From NCBI RefSeq assembly GCF_024742075.1, contig NZ_JANSGD010000001.1:372001-436000 (forward strand): 64,000 nucleotides of DNA, given 5' to 3'. The notes under the pieces were generated by a model, which was not told the origin of the DNA, ran no database searches, and worked only from the letters and a program-made list of their open reading frames with translations. The translations under genes were made by a program, and so were the position numbers. The first letter of the stretch is position 1, and each line of letters begins with the position of its first letter. Below are positions 19,430 to 29,955 of this stretch, piece after piece. The DNA comes from Facklamia sp. 7083-14-GEN3 (GTDB taxonomy: Bacteria > Bacillota > Bacilli > Lactobacillales > Aerococcaceae).

Positions 19430-19582
19430 ATGCGCGTAAACATCAATTTAGAATGTACTGAATGCGGTGAACGTAATTACTTAACTAATAAAAACAAACG
19501 TAACAATCCTGATCGTCTGGAAGTTAAAAAGTACTGCCCAAGAGATCGTAAGGTAACATTACACCGTGAAGTTAAAAAATAA
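19430..19582 (+). CDS. rpmG: 50S ribosomal protein L33, housekeeping copy
   Basis: A 50-residue protein beginning [17 protein letters not shown], the bacterial L33 signature. It keeps CxxC at C9 and C12 and C36 in KKYCPRD, but the fourth ribbon cysteine is Asp, so the zinc site is incomplete or uses another ligand. TTGGAGGG precedes the ATG, TATAAT lies about 60 bp upstream, and a terminator follows. A cysteine-poor paralogue is at 43194. The order rpmG, rhomboid, glcK is as in Bacillus. Confidence 0.95.
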   Translation: MRVNINLECTECGERNYLTNKNKRNNPDRLEVKKYCPRDRKVTLHREVKK

Positions 19583-19589
19583 TTTTATG

Positions 19590-19622
19590 AAAGTCTGGGC
19601 CATTATGACCTAGACTTTTTAT
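19590..19622 (+). terminator. Terminator after rpmG
   Basis: Stem AAAGTCTGGGC with GACCTAGACTTT (G-U pairs allowed), then a T run. Confidence 0.8.
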
Positions 19623-19702
19623 TTTTAACCGAAAAGGGTTCAATAGGAAATATTTGCTACTTAGTGTATAATGGTCTTCAAATTATTAAAGGAGTTTCTG
19701 GC

Positions 19703-20386
19703 ATGAAAAAGAGACGTATTTTAGATTTACCTTTTGTTACTTACACGTTAGTAACGCTTAACTTAATTGTCTTTATCTATATGTTAATAAGATTTCAAAC
19801 AACGACATCCTTAGAAGCCCTAATAAAAACCGGAGCCAAGTCGAATGAATTAATTCTTTACGGCGGAGAGTGGTGGCGGTTAATCACACCAACTTTTATT
19901 CATATTGGTTTCGAACACTTGCTTTTTAATAACCTTTCTCTTTATTTTATTGGGCAAGACCTAGAAAAAATTCTTGGACACGGGCGATTTCTAATTATTT
20001 ATCTGCTTGCTAGTTTTGGGGGCAATGTATTTTCTTTTGCTTTTAATGACAATGTGTCAGCAGGTGCTTCGACAGGTATTTTTGGCTTGTTTCTAGCCTA
20101 TATTGTATTAGCAAAAATGTATCCTAATATGACCGTTTTAAGACAAAGAGCCATTAATTTTTCTTTGTTAATTATCCTTAATGTCATTACTGGCTTTTCT
20201 TCCCAGGGGATTGATCAGTGGGGGCATTTTGGTGGCGCTGTATATGGTGGTATGACAACTCTTGTATTAGGGTTAGATAAACGATTGCAAAGCAGTGTGA
20301 ATAAAAGTACTAGATTATGGATCTTTTTAGGAATATTTATCTTAACAACTCTCTTAATTGTAGGAAAAATTTATAAGCATCGCTAG
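19703..20386 (+). CDS. Rhomboid family intramembrane serine protease
   Basis: Cleaves membrane proteins within the bilayer; orthologue of Bacillus GluP/YqgP by position between rpmG and glcK. The start is the ATG at 19703, set by AAAGGAG; an upstream in-frame ATG at 19664 lies in the promoter region. It has 227 residues and about six or seven membrane helices. Catalytic Ser123 lies in GASTGIFG (Thr replaces the second Gly of GxSG) and His175 in WGHFGGAVYGG. HLLFNNLSLY carries the oxyanion-hole Asn. There is no TPR extension, unlike YqgP. Confidence 0.92.
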   Translation: MKKRRILDLPFVTYTLVTLNLIVFIYMLIRFQTTTSLEALIKTGAKSNELILYGGEWWRLITPTFIHIGFEHLLFNNLSLYFIGQDLEKILGHGRFLIIYLLASFGGNVFSFAFNDNVSAGASTGIFGLFLAYIVLAKMYPNMTVLRQRAINFSLLIILNVITGFSSQGIDQWGHFGGAVYGGMTTLVLGLDKRLQSSVNKSTRLWIFLGIFILTTLLIVGKIYKHR

Positions 20387-20396
20387 GAGGCTGCCC

Positions 20397-21368
20397 ATGA
20401 AAAAGATTATCGGCATCGATTTAGGTGGGACAAGTGTTAAAATGGCAATTATTTCACATCAAGGTCATATCATTGAAAAATGGTCAATGCCAACCATGAC
20501 TCAAAATGAAGGGCACAAAATTGTTCCTTCTATCATCGAGTCTATTCAACAAAAAATAAAAGAAAGACACGAAGTAGTAGATGATTATATAGGAATTGGA
20601 ATGGGAAGTCCGGGCACCATTTTAGAAGATGGCTCGGTTAAAGGAGCCTATAATTTAAATTGGGTAAATCCACATCCAGTTAAAGCTCTCTTTGAAAAAG
20701 AAATCAAACTTCCCTTTATCATTATTAACGATGCCAATTCGGCTGCTCTTGGTGAACTATGGCAAGGAGCAGGCAAGGGGTGTAGTGATTTGGTTATGTT
20801 AACTTTAGGAACGGGAGTCGGAGGAGGAATTATCTGTCAAAATCGTCTAATTGAAGGAGCCTCAGGTTCAGCGGGAGAAATCGGCCATATTACAGTGGAC
20901 TTTACAGACAAGTTTCCTTGTTCGTGTGGTAAGTATGGCTGCTTAGAAGCAATAGCTTCAGCTAAAGGTCTTAATAATTTGGGTCGAATTATTGCCAAAG
21001 ATTATCAAGGACAATCTTCTTTATATCAAGAGTTTCAAGCTAGTCAATCGGTTGAAGCAGAAGATTTGATTACAGCCGCAAAAGCTAATGATGATTTTGC
21101 TTTGAAGATTTTTGGAAGTTTTTCAAAATACCTCGGCTTAGCTTGTTCATATTTAGCAAATATTCTCAATCCGCAAAGGATTGTTATCGGAGGGGGTATC
21201 TCCAAGGCGGGAGAATACCTTAAAGAAGCAATTGATAAAAATTTTCAAGAATATGTTTTTCAACCTATCAAAGATCAAACCCAAATAAGCTTAGCTGAAT
21301 TAGGCAATGATGCTGGAATCTTAGGTGCAGCGTATTTAATTTTAGTAAAAGAAAGTGGGAAATTATGA
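20397..21368 (+). CDS. glcK: Glucokinase, ROK family
   Basis: ATP-dependent phosphorylation of glucose to glucose-6-phosphate. The 323-residue ROK protein has the phosphate loop IGIDLGGTSVKMAI near the N-terminus, LTLGTGVGGGII, the catalytic GEIGHITVDF segment and the zinc motif CSCGKYGCLEAIAS. AGGAGG precedes the ATG. The stop overlaps the start of the next gene by 4 bp. It feeds zwf/gnd and glycolysis. Confidence 0.95.
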   Translation: MKKIIGIDLGGTSVKMAIISHQGHIIEKWSMPTMTQNEGHKIVPSIIESIQQKIKERHEVVDDYIGIGMGSPGTILEDGSVKGAYNLNWVNPHPVKALFEKEIKLPFIIINDANSAALGELWQGAGKGCSDLVMLTLGTGVGGGIICQNRLIEGASGSAGEIGHITVDFTDKFPCSCGKYGCLEAIASAKGLNNLGRIIAKDYQGQSSLYQEFQASQSVEAEDLITAAKANDDFALKIFGSFSKYLGLACSYLANILNPQRIVIGGGISKAGEYLKEAIDKNFQEYVFQPIKDQTQISLAELGNDAGILGAAYLILVKESGKL

Positions 21369-21763
21369 TGAGTATATTCGAATTGTTTTTATGGATAGTC
21401 GTAACTATTCTATTAGTTTATGGTATTTTTTGGCTAAGTCTCTGGGTAATGCGTAAACGTTCAGCCAAGTTGGTCGCTAGTGGAGATTTAAACGAGGTTA
21501 TTCGCAAAGTTCAAGTGATTGATGTTCGTGAAACAGGAGAATTTGATGCACGTCATATTTTAGGAGCTAGAAATATTCCAATGTCTCAATTTAAAATGCG
21601 TCATAATGAAATTCGTAAAGACATTCCTGTTTATTTGGTCGATGATAATTATTTTTTAAGTTCACGAGCAGCTAATATATTAAGAAAAAATGGCTATGAC
21701 CAAGTCTTTATTCTAAAGGGTGGAATGGAAAAATGGTTTGGAAAAACCAAATCGAATCAATAA
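21365..21763 (+). CDS. Membrane-anchored rhodanese-fold protein lacking the catalytic cysteine
   Basis: 132 residues with an N-terminal membrane segment (about 5-28) and a rhodanese domain: DVRETGEFDARHILGARNIPMSQF, then FILKGGMEKW. At the position of the active-site cysteine loop (YCxxGxRS in active enzymes) the sequence is PVYLVDDNYFLSSRAANIL, with no cysteine at all. It is therefore probably a binding or scaffold rhodanese, not a sulfurtransferase. It overlaps glcK by 4 bp, as YqgL/YqhL-type proteins often do. ATGs at 21365 and 21368 are equally possible. Confidence 0.85.
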   Translation: MMSIFELFLWIVVTILLVYGIFWLSLWVMRKRSAKLVASGDLNEVIRKVQVIDVRETGEFDARHILGARNIPMSQFKMRHNEIRKDIPVYLVDDNYFLSSRAANILRKNGYDQVFILKGGMEKWFGKTKSNQ

Positions 21764-21766
21764 AAA

Positions 21767-21793
21767 AATGAAGTGGTAACGTCCACTTCATTT
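21767..21793 (+). terminator. Terminator after glcK-rhodanese
   Basis: Stem AAATGAAGTGG / CCACTTCATTT with a 5-nt loop. It also lies downstream of the minus-strand DUF4044 gene, so it may serve both. Confidence 0.75.
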
Positions 21794-21802
21794 GTATTAT
21801 CC

Positions 21803-21928
21803 TTAATAATTTAAAAAAGCAATTATAAGACTAAAAATGATACCAGCTAACATGGTAATCACCATTATGATCGAAAAGATTTTTATGCGTCGATCGTATT
21901 TACCTTTCTTTTTTTTATTAGGTTTCAT
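21803..21928 (-). CDS. DUF4044-type 41-residue membrane protein
   Basis: A short gene between glcK-rhodanese and gnd. It encodes 41 residues: a very basic N-terminus (MKPNKKKKGKYDRRIK) followed by one membrane helix (about 18-38, IMVITMLAGIIFSLIIAFL). AGGAGG lies nine bases before the ATG at 21928. Size, charge and position fit the DUF4044 micro-proteins of Lactobacillales. Function is unknown. Confidence 0.8.
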   Translation of the reverse strand: MKPNKKKKGKYDRRIKIFSIIMVITMLAGIIFSLIIAFLNY

Positions 21929-22069
21929 TGGCTGGAACCTCCTATCCATTGATAAAAATAGTGTAACTCAAATGCTTTTAAAATGCAATTTGTCTTTGTT
22001 AAGTTAGCTTTAATTCATTTCAAAAGTTTGTTAGAATGAGATGATCATGAAAGTAAAGGAGATAATTAG

Positions 22070-23515
22070 ATGACTTTAGCTCAAATTGGTGTAGTCGGAA
22101 TGGCTGTAATGGGAAGAAATTTAGCTTTAAATATCGAAAGCAGAGGCTATCGTGTAGCAATTTACAATCGTTCTAGATCTAAAACAGAAGCTGCTATAAA
22201 TGAAAATAAGGATAAAAATTTAGTAGCTAGCTATGATTTGGAATCCTTTGTTCAGTCAATTGAAAAACCTCGTCGTATCTTGTTAATGGTGAAAGCGGGT
22301 CAAGCGACTGATTCAACTATTCAATCGCTACTACCTTTATTAGACCAAGGAGATATTTTGATTGATGGAGGAAACACCTTCTTTAAAGATACTATGAGAA
22401 GAGCAGAATCCTTAGCTGACTCTGGCATTCATTTTATTGGAATGGGAGTATCTGGTGGAGAAGAGGGTGCTTTACATGGTCCAGCCTTAATGCCTGGTGG
22501 ACCAAAAGAAGCTTACGAACTCGTTGAACCTATCTTAAAAGAAATAGCTGCTAAAGCACCTTCTGACCAGGAACCTTGTGTTGCCTATATGGGAGCAAAC
22601 GGTGCGGGGCACTATGTTAAAATGGTCCACAATGGTATTGAATATGGAGATATGCAATTAATTGCAGAGTCCTATGCAATTATGGATAAATTATTAGGCA
22701 TGACTGCAGATGAAATTGCTGAAGTTTTTGAAGAATGGAATCAAGGGGAATTAAATTCTTATCTAATTGAAATTACTGCCAATATTCTTAAAGAAAAAGA
22801 CCCTGTGAGCGGACGTCCAATGGTTGAAATGATTGTCGATAAAGCTGGTAATAAAGGGACTGGAAAATGGACTTCTCAATCGGCTTTAGATTTAGGGGTA
22901 CCATTACCCACAATTACTGAGTCTGTCTATGCGCGGTTCATATCTGCTTTAAAAGAAGAACGTGTTAAGGCTTCTCAAATTATTCAAGGACCTTCCCACG
23001 ACGCTTCGAACTTCCAAAATGATCGTGAAAAGTGGATAGAAAAAATCCGTCAAGCACTCTATTTTTCAAAAATTATGTCTTATGCCCAAGGATTTGCGGA
23101 ATATCGTAGTGCTTCTCAAGAATACCAATGGGATCTAAATTATAGTCAAATTGCACGTGTTTTCCGTGCAGGCTGTATTATTCGCGCTCGATTTTTACAA
23201 GATATTTCTGGTGCTTTTGAACGTAATAAAGAATTAGATAACCTATTATTAGATAATTTCTTCACTCAAATTACTAATCAGTATCAATCGAGTGTTCGAG
23301 AGATTATTTCTTTATCTGTTCAAGCAGGTGTTCCTGTTCCTGGATTTTCAAGTGCGATCGCTTATTATGATTCTTATCGCAGTGAAGTGCTTCCTGCAAA
23401 TTTAATTCAAGCACAACGTGATTACTTTGGAGCGCATACCTATGAACGCGTGGATAAAGCTGGCAGCTATCATTTCATTTGGAATGAATCGCGTGAAGAA
23501 AGAACAGACCAATAG
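22070..23515 (+). CDS. gnd: 6-phosphogluconate dehydrogenase, decarboxylating
   Basis: Oxidises 6-phosphogluconate to ribulose-5-phosphate, CO2 and NADPH. It has 481 residues: N-terminal Rossmann domain ([16 protein letters not shown], with NRS after the second strand indicating NADP preference), the substrate signature [11 protein letters not shown], the motif GVSGGEEGA, and catalytic [11 protein letters not shown]. Its C-terminal tail ([18 protein letters not shown]) is intact. AAAGGAG precedes the ATG. An OmpR-type two-component pair follows 60 bp later, as in several Lactobacillales, where gnd and the regulator are linked. Confidence 0.97.
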   Translation: MTLAQIGVVGMAVMGRNLALNIESRGYRVAIYNRSRSKTEAAINENKDKNLVASYDLESFVQSIEKPRRILLMVKAGQATDSTIQSLLPLLDQGDILIDGGNTFFKDTMRRAESLADSGIHFIGMGVSGGEEGALHGPALMPGGPKEAYELVEPILKEIAAKAPSDQEPCVAYMGANGAGHYVKMVHNGIEYGDMQLIAESYAIMDKLLGMTADEIAEVFEEWNQGELNSYLIEITANILKEKDPVSGRPMVEMIVDKAGNKGTGKWTSQSALDLGVPLPTITESVYARFISALKEERVKASQIIQGPSHDASNFQNDREKWIEKIRQALYFSKIMSYAQGFAEYRSASQEYQWDLNYSQIARVFRAGCIIRARFLQDISGAFERNKELDNLLLDNFFTQITNQYQSSVREIISLSVQAGVPVPGFSSAIAYYDSYRSEVLPANLIQAQRDYFGAHTYERVDKAGSYHFIWNESREERTDQ

Positions 23516-23574
23516 CATATTATCTTTATAAAGGATGTTTGCTTAGTTAGTTAAGTCTATGGGAGGAAGTTAGC

Positions 23575-24276
23575 ATGGTAAAAAATGTAAATCAACGTGT
23601 CTTAATTGTTGAAGATGAAAAGAATTTAGCTCGCTTTGTTGAGCTTGAACTTCAACATGAGGGCTATGAAACAGCTATCTGTTATGATGGACGCAGTGGT
23701 TTGGAAAAGGCTTTAGAAGAAAAGTGGGACGTTATTTTACTTGATCTAATGTTGCCTGAATTAAACGGATTGGAAGTAGTACGTCGCATTCGTCCTGTTA
23801 AAGATGTACCTATCATTATTATGACAGCTAGAGATTCAGTTATTGACCGTGTCTCAGGCCTTGACCAAGGAGCAGACGATTACATCGTTAAGCCTTTTGC
23901 CATTGAAGAATTATTAGCCAGATTACGGGCACTCTTTCGTCGAATTGAGACAGAAGATGAATCAAGAGCTCAAAATCAACCTTATTTAAGATTTAGGGAC
24001 TTAGTAGTTGAAAAATCAAGCCGCATGGTTAAAAGACAAGGCGAGTTGATTGACTTAACTAAAAGAGAATATGAATTATTGGTCTTTTTAATGGAAAATA
24101 TCAATATGGTTATGCCGAGAGATGTCTTGTTGGAACAAGTTTGGGGTTATAAATCCGAAGTTGAAACAAATGTTGTGGATGTTTACATCCGATATTTAAG
24201 AAATAAAATCGATATCCCAGGTGAAGAGTCTTATATTCAAACAGTCCGTGGTACAGGTTATGTCATCAGAAACTAA
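23575..24276 (+). CDS. OmpR/PhoB-type response regulator (CovR/ArlR-like)
   Basis: 233-residue DNA-binding regulator. The receiver domain (about 7-120) has the acidic pair at VEDE and phospho-acceptor Asp57 in DVILLDLMLPE, with Lys in IVKPFA. The C-terminal winged helix (about 135-232) has LTKREYELL and ETNVVDVYIRYLRNKI, ending TVRGTGYVIRN. GGGAGGAAG precedes the ATG. Its stop overlaps the kinase start by 17 bp, so the pair is co-translated. Its position after gnd resembles CsrR/CovR of streptococci. Target genes cannot be read here. Confidence 0.93.
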   Translation: MVKNVNQRVLIVEDEKNLARFVELELQHEGYETAICYDGRSGLEKALEEKWDVILLDLMLPELNGLEVVRRIRPVKDVPIIIMTARDSVIDRVSGLDQGADDYIVKPFAIEELLARLRALFRRIETEDESRAQNQPYLRFRDLVVEKSSRMVKRQGELIDLTKREYELLVFLMENINMVMPRDVLLEQVWGYKSEVETNVVDVYIRYLRNKIDIPGEESYIQTVRGTGYVIRN

Positions 24277-25774
24277 GTCAACTTCTTTTTTTAAGTTAAA
24301 GAAAGATCACCCCCTTTCACTTAAATGGAAATGGGGTATTTTCTTATCTTTATCAATGATCCTGTTGTCATTAATTTCACTCTTAATCTATCGTCAGTTA
24401 GCAATTCAAATGTATGATGAGCAATCGAAAGAAAGTCATCAAACACAATTTGAATCTTTAATTATGGGACTTTCGGATCAAGAAAAGCCCTTCCAAGCTA
24501 AACAATTTCTTGATAAAAATAATCAAGATAATGAGGAAAAGGCAAACTTTTTAATTGAACATTATTCTGACAATCAAACGATTATTCGCCTATTTAGTCA
24601 TGACCAGAGGTTATTGAATGAAAGTCAGCATTTCCAATATCCTATTGGAACATCGAGTAAAGAACTTGAAAAGCAGACTATAAAGGGAAAGAATTATTTA
24701 ATTGGATCTAGTCGGATTTCTAGTCGTAATAATCAAGAATTATTAGGAATTGTTCAATATATTGTTCTACCTGAAGCAAAAGCAGCTTATGTTCAGAAAT
24801 TAAATTATTTTCTGGTGCGTTGCTTCTTGCTAACGACTTTGATTTCAATATTATGTGGCTTTTTAATCGCTCATTACTTTTTAAGACCCCTAACCTATGT
24901 TATTAACACTTTAGATTTATTAGAAGGGGATACTCTTTCGCAGGTTCGTGTTGTTCGACCACGTACCAATGATGAGTGGAGCGATTTGAGTCTACATGTG
25001 AATAAACTACTTGATAAGATAGAACTTTATGTAAAAGGTCAAAAGCAGTTTGTGGAAGATGTTTCGCACGAATTAAGAACACCGGTAGCGATTGTTGAAG
25101 GGCATTTAAAGATGTTGAATCGCTGGGGTAAGGAAGATCAGCAGGTTTTGAATGAATCTATTTCTGCTTCGCTACAAGAAATTACACGTATGAAAGAATT
25201 AGTCCAAGAAATGTTAGACCTTTCTAGAGCAGACCATGTAGACGTAGATTATAAAGATGAGGTAACCGAAATCACTACGGCAGCTTCTCTGGTCCACCAT
25301 AATTTTGAAATTCTATATCCCGATTTTCATTTTTATTTAGATAATGAAAAAAGTAAAAAAGTTTATGTCAATATTTATCATCATCACTTTGAACAGATCT
25401 TAGTAATACTGCTAGATAATGCTGTGAAATATTCTACTGATCGTCCCGAGATACATATTTCAGTTAGCCAAACCATGAATAAGGTTGAAATTGCTGTCCA
25501 AGATTTCGGAGAGGGAATGACAGCAGAAGATAAAGAGCGTGTTTTTTCAAGGTTTTACCGAGTGGATAAAGCACGAGCGCGTGCCAAAGGCGGTAATGGC
25601 CTAGGCTTAAGTATTGCTAAGCAACTAGTAGAAGGTTACCATGGAAAAATCCGGGTGGAGTCTGTCTATCAAAGAGGATCGATTTTCTATGTTGAGTTTC
25701 CAATTTTAACTGACCAACGCTTAATTTATAAAAGTGAAAGAATTGCCAAAGAACTTGCTAAAGAAGAAAAATAA
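24260..25774 (+). CDS. Sensor histidine kinase partner of the adjacent OmpR-type regulator
   Basis: 504 residues. Two membrane helices (about 23-45 and 185-205) flank an extracytoplasmic sensor domain of about 140 residues. HAMP follows (about 205-260). HisKA has the phospho-acceptor His270 in VSHELRTP. The HATPase domain has N box NAVKYS, G1 DFGEGM, F box FYRVD and G2 GGNGLGLSIA. The start is the ATG at 24260 inside the regulator gene; an upstream in-frame GTG at 24221 is deeper in the overlap. It belongs to the ArlS/CovS family. The stimulus is unknown. Confidence 0.92.
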   Translation: MSSETKSTSFFKLKKDHPLSLKWKWGIFLSLSMILLSLISLLIYRQLAIQMYDEQSKESHQTQFESLIMGLSDQEKPFQAKQFLDKNNQDNEEKANFLIEHYSDNQTIIRLFSHDQRLLNESQHFQYPIGTSSKELEKQTIKGKNYLIGSSRISSRNNQELLGIVQYIVLPEAKAAYVQKLNYFLVRCFLLTTLISILCGFLIAHYFLRPLTYVINTLDLLEGDTLSQVRVVRPRTNDEWSDLSLHVNKLLDKIELYVKGQKQFVEDVSHELRTPVAIVEGHLKMLNRWGKEDQQVLNESISASLQEITRMKELVQEMLDLSRADHVDVDYKDEVTEITTAASLVHHNFEILYPDFHFYLDNEKSKKVYVNIYHHHFEQILVILLDNAVKYSTDRPEIHISVSQTMNKVEIAVQDFGEGMTAEDKERVFSRFYRVDKARARAKGGNGLGLSIAKQLVEGYHGKIRVESVYQRGSIFYVEFPILTDQRLIYKSERIAKELAKEEK

Positions 25775-25813
25775 AATAAGCCTCGCCACGATAATGTGGT
25801 AAGGCTTATTTTT
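25775..25813. terminator. Bidirectional terminator, kinase / yidC
   Basis: Stem AATAAGCCTCGCCAC with GTGGTAAGGCTTATT (one mismatch), followed by T-rich sequence and flanked by A-rich sequence on the other side, between convergent genes. Confidence 0.88.
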
Positions 25814-25821
25814 ATGTAGAT

Positions 25822-26778
25822 TTATTTGTTTTTTCTTTGCTTTCCAGCATTTCTGGCTTTTGGATTTTTAACCGGTACAATACGGTCAGCATTTACTTTT
25901 TCTAATTGTTTTTTCGTCTGTCTTGCTTTTTTCTGGCGCTTTACTCTCGGCATGTTTTGATACTTTTTGACTTTTTCATCAATATCTTTTTGAATTTTTG
26001 GTCGTGCAACCTGATTCATATAGAATTGTTGAGCCAAAGCGAAGAGAGAACCAGTGAAGAAATATAATCCAATTCCGGCGTTAGAAATATAAGTGAAATA
26101 ACCTAACATAATTGGGTTCATATACATCATTGATTGTTGCATTTGATTGGCTTGTGGATTATCGGAAACGGGTGTAGCTGTTCCTTTTTGCATTAACCAA
26201 CTAGACAAGAAGGTCGTTGCTGCAACTAAAACAACTAATAGTAAACTCTTTCCACCTAAGTGAATACCTAAGAAAGAGGCATCTGCAATTTTATCGGATG
26301 TACGAACAGCTGTATAAACGGCTGAAATAATTGGCATTTGAATTAATAATGGTAGACAACCAGAAACGTTCGATAACATATTAATGTCATATTTTCCGTA
26401 CACTTGCATTAACTCTTGTTGCAGAGCAGCTTTTTCTTGTGGATCGTCTGTTTCTTTCATTTCTTCTTGAATTTCTGAAATTTCAGGTTGAGCATATTTC
26501 ATTTTGGCTGAGCTTTCCATTGATGATTTAGTCATCTTATAAGTTGATGGAAGCATAAAGAAGCGGGTGATTAGGGTAACTATCATGATTGCAATCCCAT
26601 AAGAACCGCCAAAAATATCTGCCAAGAAGTCTAAGAAGTTAGCAGTTGGTACCCCTAAATATTCATAGATCGGTCCAGTTGGGTTACCAGATGCATCATA
26701 GCGAATACAGCCTGTTGCTATCAAAGAAACCATCGAGATAAGGAAAATTAACTTCCAATATTTTTTTATAAATTTCAT
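25822..26778 (-). CDS. yidC: YidC/OxaA membrane protein insertase, lipoprotein form
   Basis: Inserts and folds membrane proteins with or without Sec. 318 residues. The lipoprotein signal peptide ends in the lipobox IATGC with Cys24. The core has five membrane helices, including the conserved ITRFFMLPSTYKMTKSS with its hydrophilic-groove Arg, and GCLPLLIQMPIISAVYTAV. The basic C-terminal tail (KKARQTKKQLEKVN, RNAGKQRKNK) is the ribosome-contacting type of YidC2. No rnpA or jag genes are adjacent, so this is a stand-alone copy. Confidence 0.95.
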   Translation of the reverse strand: MKFIKKYWKLIFLISMVSLIATGCIRYDASGNPTGPIYEYLGVPTANFLDFLADIFGGSYGIAIMIVTLITRFFMLPSTYKMTKSSMESSAKMKYAQPEISEIQEEMKETDDPQEKAALQQELMQVYGKYDINMLSNVSGCLPLLIQMPIISAVYTAVRTSDKIADASFLGIHLGGKSLLLVVLVAATTFLSSWLMQKGTATPVSDNPQANQMQQSMMYMNPIMLGYFTYISNAGIGLYFFTGSLFALAQQFYMNQVARPKIQKDIDEKVKKYQNMPRVKRQKKARQTKKQLEKVNADRIVPVKNPKARNAGKQRKNK

Positions 26779-27037
26779 TTTTCACGCTCCGTCTAATTGA
26801 TATAATTAACGATATATTATTTGATGTAATTTTACAACAAATACAATGACTTGATACATTCTAAGCTAAAAGTAAAGGTTTATCAAGTTGTTAATCACAT
26901 AAAAGAGCTTTTTTAGAAGTGAAATTCAATTTAATTTAGCTTTAAGCAATCCTAGAAATACGATAATTTGTTCGATATCATTTAATATAAATGATATAAT
27001 AACCCATGCACGAGAGTTCTGAAAGGATGTGATGTGA

Positions 27038-29800
27038 ATGGCTCAAAAGAAAAAACAATCCAAGCGTCAGAGTCAATCACCCAGTCAAGTGAAGTATCAA
27101 TCACTCTACTTATTCTTAGGTATATTAATTAGTTTCTTAAGTTTAGTGGCCATTTTCAATTGGGGCATTATGGGTTTAATGCTAACGAATGGTTTTCGGT
27201 TAATGGTAGGTGAAAGTTACGGACTCCTTTTATATGCCAGTTTATTCTTAGGTTCCATGATGATGCTAAAAGGAAGGGTAATTAGCGTACCTTTAAGGCC
27301 ACTCATAGGTGGTTTTTTAATTATTATTGCTTTAGCGGGAACCTTACACTTTACTGAGTATTACGATTACTTACAAAATAATACGCAACAGTCGGCTTTT
27401 GAGCACGCATTTCGTCTCTACCGCAATGAATTGTTAACTCAACAAAGTAATTCTAGCTTAGGAGGTGGGATGGTCGGAGCCGGTCTTTATGCCAGTGTCG
27501 GTTATTTATTCGGTAAGTGGGGATCCTATCTCTTCTTCTTTGTCAGCTTCTTTATCGGATTAATTTTTCTTTTAGACCGTCCATTAATTGCCGGTTGGCA
27601 AGCTATTCAACAATTATTTATACAAATGGCCAGCCTTTTTAAAGGGCTTTTTCCTGATTTTTCAGAAATTAAAGAAGTTTACCAAGATAAAGGCTATGAT
27701 CTTAATGACGAACAAAGCATAATTGCTGATAGTCAATCGGAAGAAAATCCCGATGAAGTTGTGATGGATGAAGCTAATGAACTTAAATATTCAAAGCAAG
27801 AAAAGCAAAATGTATTTACAAATTTATTTAATCGTTTCTATTCCTTCTTCATGAAGACAGAAGAAACGTATAGTATTCCTCCAAAGGAAGCTCCCTCTAA
27901 TAATCGAACAGCTTATATGCCGACATTAGAAAGAGAAGACCAACCCGCTTTTAATCCCACCACAGAATATGAATTTAAGCCTTATCGTCAAGAAGATTAT
28001 CATCAAAAATCCTTAAACTTCAAACGATTAACCCAAGAAGAAGGGCGCGTCTTGGATTTAGACTTCTTTGATCAGATGCCAGATCAAGAAGTAACGCATT
28101 CTCCAGCTGATAGCCAGTCGATGGATTCAATTACAGAAGAGAAAGTTACTCCTATACAGCCGAATGAAGAGGAAAGCTTAGAAGATATCGAAAAAGCCCA
28201 AACACAAGATAAAATGGCTGATGAAGTACTTTCTAATCAAACGCCTAACCAAGTAGACATATTAGCTACTGCTAGTCATTGGCAAGATGCAAGTAATCAA
28301 AAGCAGGCTTTAACTGACGATGACTTCGATCAGGTTTTAAGTAAGGAAGAACTACAAAAGCAAACTAAAACTAAGCAAAAGAAATCAAAAAGTTATCAAT
28401 TTCCTGGTAAAAGTTTATTGAAAAAGTTACCGGTAGTTGATCAATCAGAAGAATATCAACGCATTAACGAAAACATGAAGAAATTGGAATTAACTTTTGA
28501 AAGTTTCGGTGTGGACGTCAAGATTGTTAAAGCGAATCTTGGACCTTCGGTTACCAAGTATGAAATTGAACCCGCTGTAGGTGTCAAGGTAAGCAAAATT
28601 GTCTCTTTATCAGATGATATTGCTTTAGCTTTAGCTGCTCGTGATATTCGCATGGAAGCACCTATTCCCGGTAAATCTTTAATTGGAATTGAAGTACCTA
28701 ACACCCAAGTCAGCCCAGTAGCTTTTAGCGAAATTGTTGATGCGGGCTTAGAATCCGATAAACTACTGGAAGTCCCTCTAGGACGAGACATTTCTGGCTC
28801 TGTTTGCTTAGCAGATTTAACGAAAATGCCGCACCTTTTAATTGCAGGAGCGACAGGCTCTGGTAAATCGGTCGGAGTCAACGTTATTATCTGTTCCATT
28901 TTGATGAAGGCTAAGCCTGAAGAGATTAAATTCCTAATGATTGACCCTAAAAAGGTCGAATTGACGCTTTATAATGATTTACCTCATCAACTATCACCGG
29001 TGGTTACTAATCCACGTAAGGCTGCGAGAGCCTTGAATAACGTGGTAGAAGAAATGGAAAGACGTTATGAATTATTTGCTACAACCGGAGTGCGAAATAT
29101 TGATGGTTATAATGAGCAAGTTGAGAATTGGAATAAAGAAGAAGGAACTGGCTATGAGAAATTACCGAAGATTGTTGTTATCATCGATGAGTTAGCAGAC
29201 CTAATGATGGTGGCTTCCAATGATGTTGAAAATGCCATTATTCGCTTAGCTCAAATGGCAAGAGCGGCCGGTATTCATATGATTATTGCAACCCAAAGAC
29301 CTTCGGTTGACGTCATTACCGGTATCATCAAGGCAAATATTCCTTCTCGTTTGGCTTTTGCCGTTTCTTCAGGAACAGACTCAAGAACCATCTTAGATTC
29401 AGTCGGTGCTGAAAAATTACTAGGACGAGGAGACATGCTCTTTCAACCCATGGGTAAAAATAAACCCATCCGAGTTCAAGGTGCCTACATTTCTGATGAA
29501 GAGGTGGAACGCATTACTGACTTTATCAAGCAACAAAGGCAAGCTGATTACGATGAAAATATTGTGGTCAGTGAAGAAAGTGTCCTTGATGCGGATATCT
29601 CAGATGATGAATACTATGGTGAAGCAGTTGAATTAATTAAGGAGCAGGAAACCATTTCTATTTCACAATTGCAGCGGAAATTTAGAATTGGATATAATCG
29701 CGCTGCTCGCATGATTGATGATCTAGAAGCTCAAGGCTTAGTTTCTGCTCAAGATGGCAGTAAGCCAAGGCAAGTCTTAATCGAATCTAGTGAAGATTAA
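27038..29800 (+). CDS. ftsK: FtsK/SpoIIIE family DNA translocase
   Basis: Septal ATP-driven DNA pump for chromosome segregation. It has 920 residues: four N-terminal membrane helices (about 22-185), an acidic low-complexity linker (about 200-455), and the motor domain with Walker A GATGSGKS (604-611) and Walker [14 protein letters not shown]-terminal gamma winged helix (about 845-910, [30 protein letters not shown]) reads directional KOPS/SRS-type sites. The start ATG follows AAAGGATGTGATGTG. It is monocistronic. Confidence 0.96.
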   Translation: MAQKKKQSKRQSQSPSQVKYQSLYLFLGILISFLSLVAIFNWGIMGLMLTNGFRLMVGESYGLLLYASLFLGSMMMLKGRVISVPLRPLIGGFLIIIALAGTLHFTEYYDYLQNNTQQSAFEHAFRLYRNELLTQQSNSSLGGGMVGAGLYASVGYLFGKWGSYLFFFVSFFIGLIFLLDRPLIAGWQAIQQLFIQMASLFKGLFPDFSEIKEVYQDKGYDLNDEQSIIADSQSEENPDEVVMDEANELKYSKQEKQNVFTNLFNRFYSFFMKTEETYSIPPKEAPSNNRTAYMPTLEREDQPAFNPTTEYEFKPYRQEDYHQKSLNFKRLTQEEGRVLDLDFFDQMPDQEVTHSPADSQSMDSITEEKVTPIQPNEEESLEDIEKAQTQDKMADEVLSNQTPNQVDILATASHWQDASNQKQALTDDDFDQVLSKEELQKQTKTKQKKSKSYQFPGKSLLKKLPVVDQSEEYQRINENMKKLELTFESFGVDVKIVKANLGPSVTKYEIEPAVGVKVSKIVSLSDDIALALAARDIRMEAPIPGKSLIGIEVPNTQVSPVAFSEIVDAGLESDKLLEVPLGRDISGSVCLADLTKMPHLLIAGATGSGKSVGVNVIICSILMKAKPEEIKFLMIDPKKVELTLYNDLPHQLSPVVTNPRKAARALNNVVEEMERRYELFATTGVRNIDGYNEQVENWNKEEGTGYEKLPKIVVIIDELADLMMVASNDVENAIIRLAQMARAAGIHMIIATQRPSVDVITGIIKANIPSRLAFAVSSGTDSRTILDSVGAEKLLGRGDMLFQPMGKNKPIRVQGAYISDEEVERITDFIKQQRQADYDENIVVSEESVLDADISDDEYYGEAVELIKEQETISISQLQRKFRIGYNRAARMIDDLEAQGLVSAQDGSKPRQVLIESSED

Positions 29801-29807
29801 TTAATTA

Positions 29808-29866
29808 GACCAAGGATGATAAAAAACAGCTCAAACTAGCTTTTTTGAAAAAACTTGGTCTATTAT
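29808..29866 (+). terminator. Nested-hairpin terminator after ftsK
   Basis: Outer stem GACCAAG / CTTGGTC encloses an inner A-rich hairpin around AGCT repeats. A U-poor tail (TATTATTA) follows, so efficiency is uncertain. Confidence 0.6.
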
Positions 29867-29955
29867 TATAAATTTGTTACTGAAATTTATACTATTATCC
29901 GATATAATATGAAGGACTATGAACATTAGCAATGGAGAAAGGAGTTTCGATCAAC

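Noticed and set aside
28456-28899. 147-residue minus-strand frame inside ftsK
   Set aside because: It is antisense to the conserved motor domain, has no ribosome binding site or domain, and is a shadow of codon bias.
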